From assembly GCA_018401015.1 (NCBI GenBank), contig JAGYLP010000015.1, positions 1-45,820 of the forward strand: 45,820 nt of DNA, read 5' to 3'. The notes below the pieces were generated by a model. The model did no database searches. It saw only the letters and a list, made by a program, of their open reading frames with translations, and was not told where the DNA came from. The first letter of the stretch is position 1, and each line of letters starts with the position of its first letter. A program made the position numbers and the translations under genes. Shown here piece by piece: positions 35,215-42,651 of this stretch. The stretch is from Bacteroidales bacterium (GTDB lineage: Bacteria; Bacteroidota; Bacteroidia; Bacteroidales; M50B96).

Positions 35215-35267
35215 TATCTTGCCTTAACTTGAAAAATTCATTTACTAATCCTCTTAATTAGCTCTTT

Positions 35268-36437
35268 ATGTTGAATGTAGCTTTGTTTGGTCCTCCCGGT
35301 GCAGGTAAAGGAACGCAGTCAAAATTATTGTTGGATAAATTTAACCTGGTATATATCTCGACAGGAGATATCCTACGGGAGGAAATAAAAGCTGGAACCG
35401 ACTTGGGAAACAAAGCTAAATCCATTATCGAAAAGGGTGGATTAGTCGAGGATGCCATCATCGTTCAGATTATTGAGCGAAAAATAAAACAACACAGCGA
35501 CGCAAACGGCTTTCTCTTCGATGGGTTTCCACGTACCCTCGTACAAGCATATATACTTGAAGGTTTACTCTTGAAACTAAATACCACCTTGCATTGTATG
35601 GTTTCGCTCGAAGTGCCTGAAGATGAGTTGCTTGCCCGTTTGTTGAATCGAGCAGGTATCGAAGGTAGAAACGACGATAACCGTGAAGTAATTGAATTTC
35701 GGCTGACAGAATACAAAACCAAAACCGTTCCGGTAGAGAATTTTTATCGCGATAAAGGAATTTTCCACCCCATCGATGGTACCGGTTCGCTCGAAGATAT
35801 TTACCAACGATTGCGCGATGCAATTGAAGTTTCGCAGGAAAAAGTATGGCGTAATTTCGTATTGTTTGGTCCTCCCGGTTCGGGAAAAGGAACCCAAGGA
35901 AAACTACTTGCCGATAAATTCAACATGGTTTACATCTCCACCGGAGGAATGTTACGCGAGGAATTAGCGAAAAATACCGAAATAGGCCGTATAGCTGCCC
36001 CTTACATGGAACGAGGGACCATTGTCCCCGATGAAATTACCATCAAACTCATCGAACGTAAAATCTTTGAAAGTAAAGAACACAGTGGTTTTATCTTCAA
36101 AGGATTTCCCCGTACCATTGTTCAGGCCTATATCCTCGATGGATTGTTGCGAAAAATGAACACGGCTGTCACCTCGGTTATCGATATCAATCTTCCTACA
36201 CTTGAATCGATTAAACGATTATCGGCCAGAAGTAAGACCGCTACTGCTCGATCGTACGATTTGAATGCGGATTTAATTGTTGCTCGCTTGGAAGAATACA
36301 ACGAAAAGACCTTGCCCGTAGCGGAATACTACCAAAAGCAAAATAAGTATCGAACCATCAATGGTATGGGCGACCGGGAAACGGTTTTCGATGCACTTTC
36401 CGAAACCATTACCAATGCATTGAAGCATGTCTGGTAG
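35268..36437 (+). CDS. adk: Tandem (double-domain) adenylate kinase
   Basis: Two adenylate kinase domains fused head to tail in 389 residues. Domain 1 (about 1-190): Walker [10 protein letters not shown] (8-16), STGD (31-34), FDGFPRT (84-90), short-LID GRNDD (133-137): complete. Domain 2 (about 195-389): Walker [10 protein letters not shown] (201-209) kept, but STGD is STGG (224-227), FDGFPRT is FKGFPRT (277-283), and the GRxDD segment is ARSYD (about 327-331). In Adk the aspartates of STGD and DGFPRT help place Mg and phosphates, so domain 2 is probably inactive or altered. Domain 1 makes ADP from ATP and AMP. The usual Bacteroidota Adk has a single domain of about 190 residues. The gene overlaps obgE by 11 bp. 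Confidence 0.93.
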   Translation: MLNVALFGPPGAGKGTQSKLLLDKFNLVYISTGDILREEIKAGTDLGNKAKSIIEKGGLVEDAIIVQIIERKIKQHSDANGFLFDGFPRTLVQAYILEGLLLKLNTTLHCMVSLEVPEDELLARLLNRAGIEGRNDDNREVIEFRLTEYKTKTVPVENFYRDKGIFHPIDGTGSLEDIYQRLRDAIEVSQEKVWRNFVLFGPPGSGKGTQGKLLADKFNMVYISTGGMLREELAKNTEIGRIAAPYMERGTIVPDEITIKLIERKIFESKEHSGFIFKGFPRTIVQAYILDGLLRKMNTAVTSVIDINLPTLESIKRLSARSKTATARSYDLNADLIVARLEEYNEKTLPVAEYYQKQNKYRTINGMGDRETVFDALSETITNALKHVW

Positions 36438-37416
36438 TAATTTCGTCGATTATGTAAAAGTGTTTCTTCGTTCCGGAAAGGGAGGACCTGGTTCGGCTCA
36501 CCTTCATCGTGACGCACGAACAGCGAAAGGAGGGCCAGACGGAGGCGATGGCGGTCGCGGAGGGCACATTATTTTACGCGGTAATGAGCAACGTTGGACG
36601 CTTCTTCACTTAAAGTACCAAAAGCACATTTTTGCCGGCGATGGTGAAACCGGATCGTCCAATCATTGTAGCGGAGCCTATGGTAATGATGTCGTGCTCG
36701 AGGTTCCTCTGGGAACAATCGCACGAGATGCCGAAACCGGAGAGCATTTGCTCGAAATAACCGAACATAACCAGGAAGCATTATTGGTTCCAGGTGGGCG
36801 AGGCGGACTAGGCAATGCGCATTTTAAATCGCCTACTAACCAAACTCCTCGCTACGCACAACCTGGTGAGCCGGGGATTGAGGGTTGGTACATCCTGGAA
36901 TTGAAAATGTTGGCCGATGTCGGATTAGTCGGTTTCCCTAATGCCGGAAAATCAACGCTACTCTCGGTTGTATCGGCGGCTAAACCCAAAATAGCCGATT
37001 ATCCTTTTACCACCATGGTTCCCAATCTGGGTATCGTTTCTTATCGCGACGACCGTTCCTTTGTAATGGCCGACATACCGGGTATTATCGAAGGAGCTCA
37101 CCTGGGCAAAGGACTTGGGCTTCGGTTCCTCAGGCATATCGAACGAAATGCCGTTCTCTTGTTTATGGTTCCGGCCGATTCTCCCGACATACACGAGGAA
37201 TATCGGATCTTGCTGCATGAGCTCGAAGCATTTAATCCAGAACTACTCGATAAAAAAAGAATGCTCGCCATTACTAAGTCCGATATGCTGGACCAAGAGT
37301 TGATCGATGAAATAAAAAAAGATTTACCGGAAATTCCTTGCGCTTTTATTTCATCCATCACACAAACCGGACTTTTACTCCTGAAGGATTTGCTTTGGGA
37401 ACTCATGAACGACTAG
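36427..37416 (+). CDS. obgE: GTPase Obg/CgtA
   Basis: Ribosome-associated GTPase for large-subunit assembly and stress control. 329 residues. Seen: Gly-rich Obg fold (about 1-160: '[28 protein letters not shown]', '[26 protein letters not shown]'), then the G domain with G1 GFPNAGKST (about 170), 'DYPFTT' (G2 region), G3 [10 protein letters not shown], and G4 TKSD in place of the more usual NKxD. The C-terminal tail domain is absent, as in many Obg proteins of the phylum. The start overlaps the end of the double adk gene by 11 bp. Confidence 0.97.
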   Translation: MSGSNFVDYVKVFLRSGKGGPGSAHLHRDARTAKGGPDGGDGGRGGHIILRGNEQRWTLLHLKYQKHIFAGDGETGSSNHCSGAYGNDVVLEVPLGTIARDAETGEHLLEITEHNQEALLVPGGRGGLGNAHFKSPTNQTPRYAQPGEPGIEGWYILELKMLADVGLVGFPNAGKSTLLSVVSAAKPKIADYPFTTMVPNLGIVSYRDDRSFVMADIPGIIEGAHLGKGLGLRFLRHIERNAVLLFMVPADSPDIHEEYRILLHELEAFNPELLDKKRMLAITKSDMLDQELIDEIKKDLPEIPCAFISSITQTGLLLLKDLLWELMND

Positions 37417-37438
37417 TCGAAAGCTCGCTTTTCAAAAC

Positions 37439-37491
37439 TGACAGAATGACAGCCCTGCTTGGGCTCATAGGGTGGTGGCAAACCATTTGAT
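37439..37491 (+). promoter_or_regulatory. Candidate regulatory region of clpB: TGACAG repeats and sigma-54-like element
   Basis: TGACAG occurs twice with a 2-bp spacer (37439-37444 and 37447-37452), followed by a small hairpin AGCCC-tgctt-GGGCT (37451-37465). At 37476-37491 there is TGGCAAACCATTTGAT, which matches the sigma-54 pattern TGGCAC-N5-TTGC except at two places (C to A after TGGCA, and TTGA for TTGC), with the GG and the -12 position ten bases apart as required. clpB starts at 37521. A heat-stress control site is a natural guess, but the pattern could be chance. Confidence 0.4.
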
Positions 37492-37520
37492 TTCAGGTGG
37501 GAAACTAAAAATTATTCCCT

Positions 37521-40106
37521 ATGAATCTAAATCAGTTTACCATCAAATCGCAAGAGGCAATTGAGAAATCGATTCAGCTGGCTATGGAGAACAAACAGCA
37601 AGCGGTTGAACCCATTCATTTGCTCAAAGCAATGCTTCATGTGGGCGACCAATTCCTCCCCTTCTTGTTTCAAAAGCTATCCGTAAACCTGCAGCTTATC
37701 ACCGAACTGGTCGACCGAAGTATAAAAAGTTTGGGAAAAACCAATGGGGGAGAACCCTATCTTTCCAATGAAACCAATCGCATTTTGATGGATGCTCTAT
37801 CCATTCGTCAAAGAATGAACGATCAGTATGCGAGTCTTGAGCATCTACTTTGGGCATTGATTCAATCGAAGAACACCGCCGGTACGATTCTCAAAGATGC
37901 AGGAATCACCGATAAAGAATTGGAGCAAGCTATTAGAGAGCTTAGAAAAGGAGGGAAAATCGATAGTCCTACCGCCGAAGATACCTATCATGCATTAAAT
38001 CGATACGCAATTAATCTGAATGAGCGCGCCCAGTCGGGTAAATTAGATCCGGTGATTGGTCGCGATGATGAAATCCGTCGTATCCTGCAAATCCTCTCTC
38101 GAAGAACGAAAAATAATCCCATCCTCATTGGTGAACCAGGTGTGGGGAAAACTGCTATTGCCGAAGGATTAGCTCATCGAATCATCAATGGCGATGTGCC
38201 GGAAAATCTAAAAAGTAAGCAAGTTTATTCGCTCGATATGGGCGCCCTGATTGCCGGAGCAAAATACAAAGGAGAATTCGAAGAAAGACTTAAATCCGTT
38301 GTAAAAGAAGTGGTCGATTCCGAAGGAGAGATTATTCTCTTTATCGATGAAATTCATACGCTGGTAGGAGCCGGTAAAAGCGACGGAGCGATGGACGCAG
38401 CCAATATTCTCAAGCCGGCTTTGGCCAAAGGCGACCTGAGAGCTATTGGTGCTACCACCTTGAATGAGTATCAAAAGTATTTCGAAAAGGATAAAGCATT
38501 GGAGCGACGGTTTCAAACGGTTTTGGTTGCCGAACCCGATTTGCCAAGTGCAGTTTCTATTTTGCGCGGGCTTAAGGAACGCTATGAGAATCACCATAAA
38601 GTGCGCATCAAGGATGATGCGATTTTGGCCGCGGTGGAATTATCCGATCGCTATATCACCGAACGACAGTTGCCCGATAAAGCGATCGATTTGATTGATG
38701 AAGCCGCTTCGAAATTGCGTTTAGAAATGAACTCCGTACCTCAGGCTATTGATGAGATTCAGCGCAAAATGAAACAGCTCGAAATAGAGCGAGAGGCTAT
38801 TAAACGGGAAAAGGATCAGGAAAAAGAAATGTTATTGACGGAGCATATAGCCAATCTGAAAGAAGAACACGATGCGGTTATGGCTAAATGGAAAATCGAG
38901 CGTGATTTGATTGAGCAAATCCAAACGAATAAACAACGCATTGAAGAGCTCAATATGCAGGCCGATAAAGCCGAACGCGAAGGCGACTACGGAACCGTGG
39001 CCGCGATTCGGTATGGAAAAGTGAAAGAAGCTGAAGCAGCGATTGATCAAGCTAAGGCCAAACTGCTGGAGAAGCAATCCGATTCGGCCATGATCAAAGA
39101 AGAAGTAGAAGCCGATGATATTGCGCATATCGTTGCTCGTTGGACCGGAATCCCAGTTGGCAAAATGCTCCAGTCGGAGAAGGAAAAATTACTGCATTTG
39201 GAAGAGGAATTGCATCGTCGGGTGGTGGGTCAGGATGAAGCAATTATGGCTGTTTCCGATGCGATTCGACGAAGCAGAGCCGGATTACAAGACCGAAATC
39301 GCCCAGTAGGATCCTTCATTTTCTTGGGATCGACCGGGGTTGGAAAAACCGAGCTGGCAAAGGCTTTAGCAAACAATTTATTCGACGATGAAAATCAAAT
39401 GACCCGTATCGATATGTCGGAGTATCAAGAGCGTCACACCGTTTCGAGGCTCATTGGAGCACCTCCCGGCTATGTTGGCTACGACGAAGGAGGTCAGCTC
39501 ACAGAGGCTATCCGACGAAAACCCTATTCGGTTGTTTTACTCGATGAGATAGAAAAAGCGCATCCCGATGTCTTCAATATTCTGCTTCAAGTCCTAGACG
39601 ATGGTCGTTTAACCGACAATAAAGGTCGTACGGTGAATTTTAAAAACAGCGTCATCATCATGACTTCCAATATTGGTTCTCATCTTATTCAGGATCGTTT
39701 TAAAGGCAAGGAAGAGATTGATCTTGATTTAATGGAGAGCACAAAGGGAGAGTTATTTGAGTTGTTGAAACAGACCATTCGCCCGGAATTTTTAAACCGC
39801 ATCGACGAACTGATCATGTTTACACCATTGAACAAGCATCAGATCCGTGAGATTGTTAAGCTTCAATTAAACCTTGTTCAACAGAAGTTAGATTCAAGTG
39901 GAATCGAGTTGAGGGTGAGCGAAAAGGCTATCGATTTCATCGCATCTGTCGGCTTCGATCCTCAGTTTGGAGCCCGACCAATTCGAAGGGTCATTCAACG
40001 CGAGTTGCTGAATGAATTATCCAAACGCATCATAGCAGGAAGTGTGGATGTGAGCAAAGCCGTTGAAATCGATACAACCGGCGAGCATTTAAGCTTCAAA
40101 AATTGA
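37521..40106 (+). CDS. clpB: Chaperone ClpB (HSP100 disaggregase)
   Basis: ATP-driven hexameric unfoldase that works with DnaK to rescue aggregates. 861 residues, normal length. Seen: Clp N-domain repeats (about 1-145), AAA-1 with GEPGVGKTAIAEGLA (Walker A) and IILFIDEIHTLVGAG (Walker B), the ClpB-specific coiled-coil M domain (about 410-525, rich in E, K, Q), AAA-2 with GSTGVGKTELAKALA and VVLLDEIEKAHPDV, then the C-terminal small domain ('FDPQFGARPIRRVIQRELLNELSKRI'). Presence of the M domain separates it from ClpA/ClpC. The rnpB promoter starts right at its stop codon. Confidence 0.98.
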   Translation: MNLNQFTIKSQEAIEKSIQLAMENKQQAVEPIHLLKAMLHVGDQFLPFLFQKLSVNLQLITELVDRSIKSLGKTNGGEPYLSNETNRILMDALSIRQRMNDQYASLEHLLWALIQSKNTAGTILKDAGITDKELEQAIRELRKGGKIDSPTAEDTYHALNRYAINLNERAQSGKLDPVIGRDDEIRRILQILSRRTKNNPILIGEPGVGKTAIAEGLAHRIINGDVPENLKSKQVYSLDMGALIAGAKYKGEFEERLKSVVKEVVDSEGEIILFIDEIHTLVGAGKSDGAMDAANILKPALAKGDLRAIGATTLNEYQKYFEKDKALERRFQTVLVAEPDLPSAVSILRGLKERYENHHKVRIKDDAILAAVELSDRYITERQLPDKAIDLIDEAASKLRLEMNSVPQAIDEIQRKMKQLEIEREAIKREKDQEKEMLLTEHIANLKEEHDAVMAKWKIERDLIEQIQTNKQRIEELNMQADKAEREGDYGTVAAIRYGKVKEAEAAIDQAKAKLLEKQSDSAMIKEEVEADDIAHIVARWTGIPVGKMLQSEKEKLLHLEEELHRRVVGQDEAIMAVSDAIRRSRAGLQDRNRPVGSFIFLGSTGVGKTELAKALANNLFDDENQMTRIDMSEYQERHTVSRLIGAPPGYVGYDEGGQLTEAIRRKPYSVVLLDEIEKAHPDVFNILLQVLDDGRLTDNKGRTVNFKNSVIIMTSNIGSHLIQDRFKGKEEIDLDLMESTKGELFELLKQTIRPEFLNRIDELIMFTPLNKHQIREIVKLQLNLVQQKLDSSGIELRVSEKAIDFIASVGFDPQFGARPIRRVIQRELLNELSKRIIAGSVDVSKAVEIDTTGEHLSFKN

Positions 40107-40114
40107 TACCTTTG
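40107..40114 (+). promoter_or_regulatory. Candidate -7 promoter element for rnpB
   Basis: TACCTTTG matches TAnnTTTG and ends 4 bases before the first base of the RNase P RNA (40119). It starts directly after the clpB stop codon (40104-40106). Confidence 0.6.
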
Positions 40115-40118
40115 CCAC

Positions 40119-40465
40119 GGAAAGTAGGTCGTTCTATCGCTGATAGTTGCTTAGGCACTATGGGAGGAAAGTCCGGACAACACAGGGCATCGCACTCCCG
40201 CAGGGGAGATATTCGTGAGGGTATAGTAGTGTGATAGAAAATAACCGTCTGTTAGCAGATAAGGGTGGAAAGGTGAGGTAAGAGCTTACCAGGGTTTCGG
40301 GCGACCGAAATTGCTGCACACCTTGCGAGTTGTAAGACCATGTAAACCGTCGCTTGAGGTCGGCCCGGCCAATGACGGAGGGTAGGTCGCTAGGGTAGCA
40401 ATACCAAGATAAATGATAGAAATCGGATTATCCGATACAGAATCCGGCTTACAGACCTACTTTCC
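40119..40465 (+). ncRNA. rnpB: RNase P RNA (class A)
   Basis: The catalytic RNA that trims tRNA 5' leaders. The P1 stem is a perfect 12-bp pair, GGAAAGTAGGTC (40119-40130) with GACCTACTTTCC (40454-40465). Conserved core blocks are present: 'GAGGAAAGTCCGGACAACACAGGGCA' with the P4 strand, 'AGGGTGGAAAGGTGAGGTAAGAGCTTACC', 'AAACCGTCGCTTGAGG', 'AGATAAATGATAGAAA', and the 3' CR-V block ACAGAATCCGGCTTACAG. A T run follows at 40466-40471 as a terminator with P1. The 3' end overlaps the convergent RlmL-like gene by 9 bp. Confidence 0.97.
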
Positions 40466-41614
40466 TTTTTTACTTCCTCGATACAGAGAGTAAGAAGCAT
40501 AAATGCAATCTAAGTCGCCATTGAGTAAGTGGAATCTTTCCGACGAGCGCAGACCAATGTGTTTCATAGCCTCTTGATTACTGCTCAGGACCCAGGCATC
40601 GAATCCATCAAACTCGTGCTTAAGCCGCTCCCCAATTTTCTGATAAAAGCCGTCGATAGCCCATTTTTGAAGCCGTTCTCCATAAGGCGGATTCATAATT
40701 ATGGTACCGGGGTCGCGGGGTGCTTTGAAATCTTCGAAAGCTTTAACAAAGAATTTGATCTTCTTACTCAAGGAAATTTTTGCTGCGTTCCCCTCGGCTA
40801 ATTGAACAAACTTCTTGTTCACGTCGGAAGCAATAATCTCGATGTCGAGATGCTCCAATTCATTTGACTCTTCGGCAATCTCGGAAAATAATTCCCGGTC
40901 GAATCCCGGCCATTTTTCGAATCCGAAAAAACTGCGAAAAATTCCCGGTGGTATTTGGTAGGCCATTAAGGCAGCTTCTATGGCAAGCGTTCCGGATCCA
41001 CACATTGGGTCGATGAAGGTCGATTGGCGATCCCAACCGCTCAGTCGAATCAAACCGGCTGCCAGGACTTCGTTGAGCTGAGCTGGATGACTTCCAGATC
41101 GGTATCCTCGTTTATACAAGGGTATTGCGCTGCTGTCCAGGGAGATGTCCACTTGGTCGTTGAAGATATGTACATTGATCTGAAAATCAGGCGATTCGAT
41201 ATCGACATAAGGACGTGCTCCCAGTTCTTTCCGAAAACGGTCGGCAATGGCATCTTTTACCCGCAAGGAAACAAATTGAGAATGAGTGAAAAGCTTCGAA
41301 TTGACGACCGATTGCACTGCAAAGGTTTTACGGGTGGTTAAAAAGTTTAGCCAATTATAGTCGAACGCTTTTTGATAAAGCTCATCGGTAGTTTTAGCCT
41401 TGAACGAAAAGAGCGGATACAAAAGGCGTAAGCTGAGTCGACTGTGCAAATTAAGTCGATACAAACCAGCTAAATCCGTCTCGACCTGAACCGCCCGATG
41501 TAATTTTTGTGTGTCGGAGAATCCCAGCTCATGCATCTCCTTCTCCAGCTCTGTTTCTAATCCTTTTAAAGTGGTTGCAACCACTAAGCGTTTTCCATCA
41601 AAAATTGAATCCAT
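40457..41614 (-). CDS. THUMP-domain RNA guanine-N2 methyltransferase (RlmL-like)
   Basis: A 385-residue class I SAM methyltransferase with an N-terminal THUMP RNA-binding domain (about 1-165: 'GLETELEKEMHELGF', 'FTHSQFVSLRVKDAIADRFR'), then a UPF0020/RlmL core: 'YKRGYRSGSHPAQLNEVLAAGLIRLSGW' and SAM motif 'FIDPMCGSGTLAIEAA' (about 205-220), and catalytic NPPYGER (about 308). It matches the N-terminal half of E. coli RlmKL, which makes m2G2445 in 23S rRNA. Target inferred. Its 3' end overlaps the rnpB 3' end by 9 bp, so its C-terminal codons also encode the P1 stem of the RNA on the other strand. Confidence 0.92.
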   Translation of the reverse strand: MDSIFDGKRLVVATTLKGLETELEKEMHELGFSDTQKLHRAVQVETDLAGLYRLNLHSRLSLRLLYPLFSFKAKTTDELYQKAFDYNWLNFLTTRKTFAVQSVVNSKLFTHSQFVSLRVKDAIADRFRKELGARPYVDIESPDFQINVHIFNDQVDISLDSSAIPLYKRGYRSGSHPAQLNEVLAAGLIRLSGWDRQSTFIDPMCGSGTLAIEAALMAYQIPPGIFRSFFGFEKWPGFDRELFSEIAEESNELEHLDIEIIASDVNKKFVQLAEGNAAKISLSKKIKFFVKAFEDFKAPRDPGTIIMNPPYGERLQKWAIDGFYQKIGERLKHEFDGFDAWVLSSNQEAMKHIGLRSSERFHLLNGDLDCIYASYSLYRGSKKGK

Positions 41615-42057
41615 ACTTCCGTTTTCCAGCCTGCGTTAACCTCCTGCTAAGGAAGTAAAACCGGATATTAATTTGTGCTGCAAAAGAAAAGAATATTTAT
41701 CAGCTATCCATCACCTTTTTTCAAGCACCAAGGTGGGGGGCTTGATGGGTTTCATCGTTAGATAAAGAGAGAGATTCTTCCTCTTATTTGTACTTTATTT
41801 GTTCTATTTCAGATTACATTCCGGTTTAGCAGTTGAGTGTTTGGAACGGCTTTTTTAAAAGTTCTTGTGTGCGAGCAATTTAAGTGAAGTGCTTCGATTC
41901 AATCATGGGGCGATTCTGTTCATTTTAGTAACAATCTTTTGTTGATTAATTATTGGTAATCCTTAAGGAAATTTAGGGTTCTCGGCAACCAGAATATTTA
42001 TCTTTGGAATCTTATAATCTTAGCAATAAAATGTTTACATAAGACTCAATAAATTAA
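41615..42057. other. 443-bp intergenic region upstream of the third SprB-repeat gene
   Basis: No gene seen. A small stem-like element CAAGC...GCTTG (41722-41744), flanked by CATCA / TGATG, lies mid-way. A TATCTTTG -7-like box is at 41999-42006, 52 bp before the ATG at 42058, without a clear -33 partner. The strip 41780-41815 has TTATTTGTACTTTATTTG, also resembling -7 elements. It therefore likely holds the promoters of the third giant gene. Confidence 0.45.
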
Positions 42058-42651
42058 ATGATGATGAGAAAAATTCAATTTAGAACAGTTTTACTGAGTT
42101 TGATGCTATTGGCCTATTTCCCCCTTATGAGCCAAAGCTTATCGGTAAGTTCCACTGTGAGTAATGCAAGTTGCGAAGGGGTATGCGATGGAGAGATATC
42201 GGTTTCCGCCAGTGGTGGCGGAGGTACCTACTCTTACTTGTGGAGTACTGGAAGCACTGGTAATTTGCTCGAAAATGCTTGCGCGGGTAACTATTCTTTA
42301 ACCGTAATTGATGGCAACGCACAACCCTTCGACTGGTCGTACAGCGTTTCCTCCGATAATATGTCCATCATTATAACAGGTGGTTCGGTTTTGGTCGATG
42401 GACAAGCTGTTTCTCCCAATGATACGATTGGTGTTTTCGCTATCAAAAACGGAAATGAATATTGTGGCCATTATCGTGCTGTTAATCCAACCCAGAATTT
42501 TAGTATGGCAGCCATGGCTTCCGATAATTTTTCACAAGTGATACAATTCGATCATGGCGATGAACTGCACTTTAAGCTCTATCGAGCTTCCGATGGGCAG
42601 GTAATCGGTTGCTCAACGTTTCTTTCCTACCATCCTGCTTGGGAACACTAA
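42058..42651 (+). CDS. N-terminal part of third T9SS/SprB-repeat giant protein (frame broken at end)
   Basis: The start (ATG 42058, with two further ATGs at 42061 and 42064) opens a signal peptide (MMMRKIQFRTVLLSLMLLAYFPLMSQ). A SprB-type repeat follows (about 42160-42310: 'CEGVCDGEISVSASGGGGTYSYLWSTG'), then a module with 'DTIGVFAIKNGNEYCGHYRAV' up to 'LSYHPAWEH'. The frame stops at TAA 42649-42651, but the next codons of frame 3 read NATFAINGMAFISS, a usual continuation of such proteins, and after about 42692 the reading returns to the original frame. The stop is therefore probably not the true end of the protein. Confidence 0.8.
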   Translation: MMMRKIQFRTVLLSLMLLAYFPLMSQSLSVSSTVSNASCEGVCDGEISVSASGGGGTYSYLWSTGSTGNLLENACAGNYSLTVIDGNAQPFDWSYSVSSDNMSIIITGGSVLVDGQAVSPNDTIGVFAIKNGNEYCGHYRAVNPTQNFSMAAMASDNFSQVIQFDHGDELHFKLYRASDGQVIGCSTFLSYHPAWEH

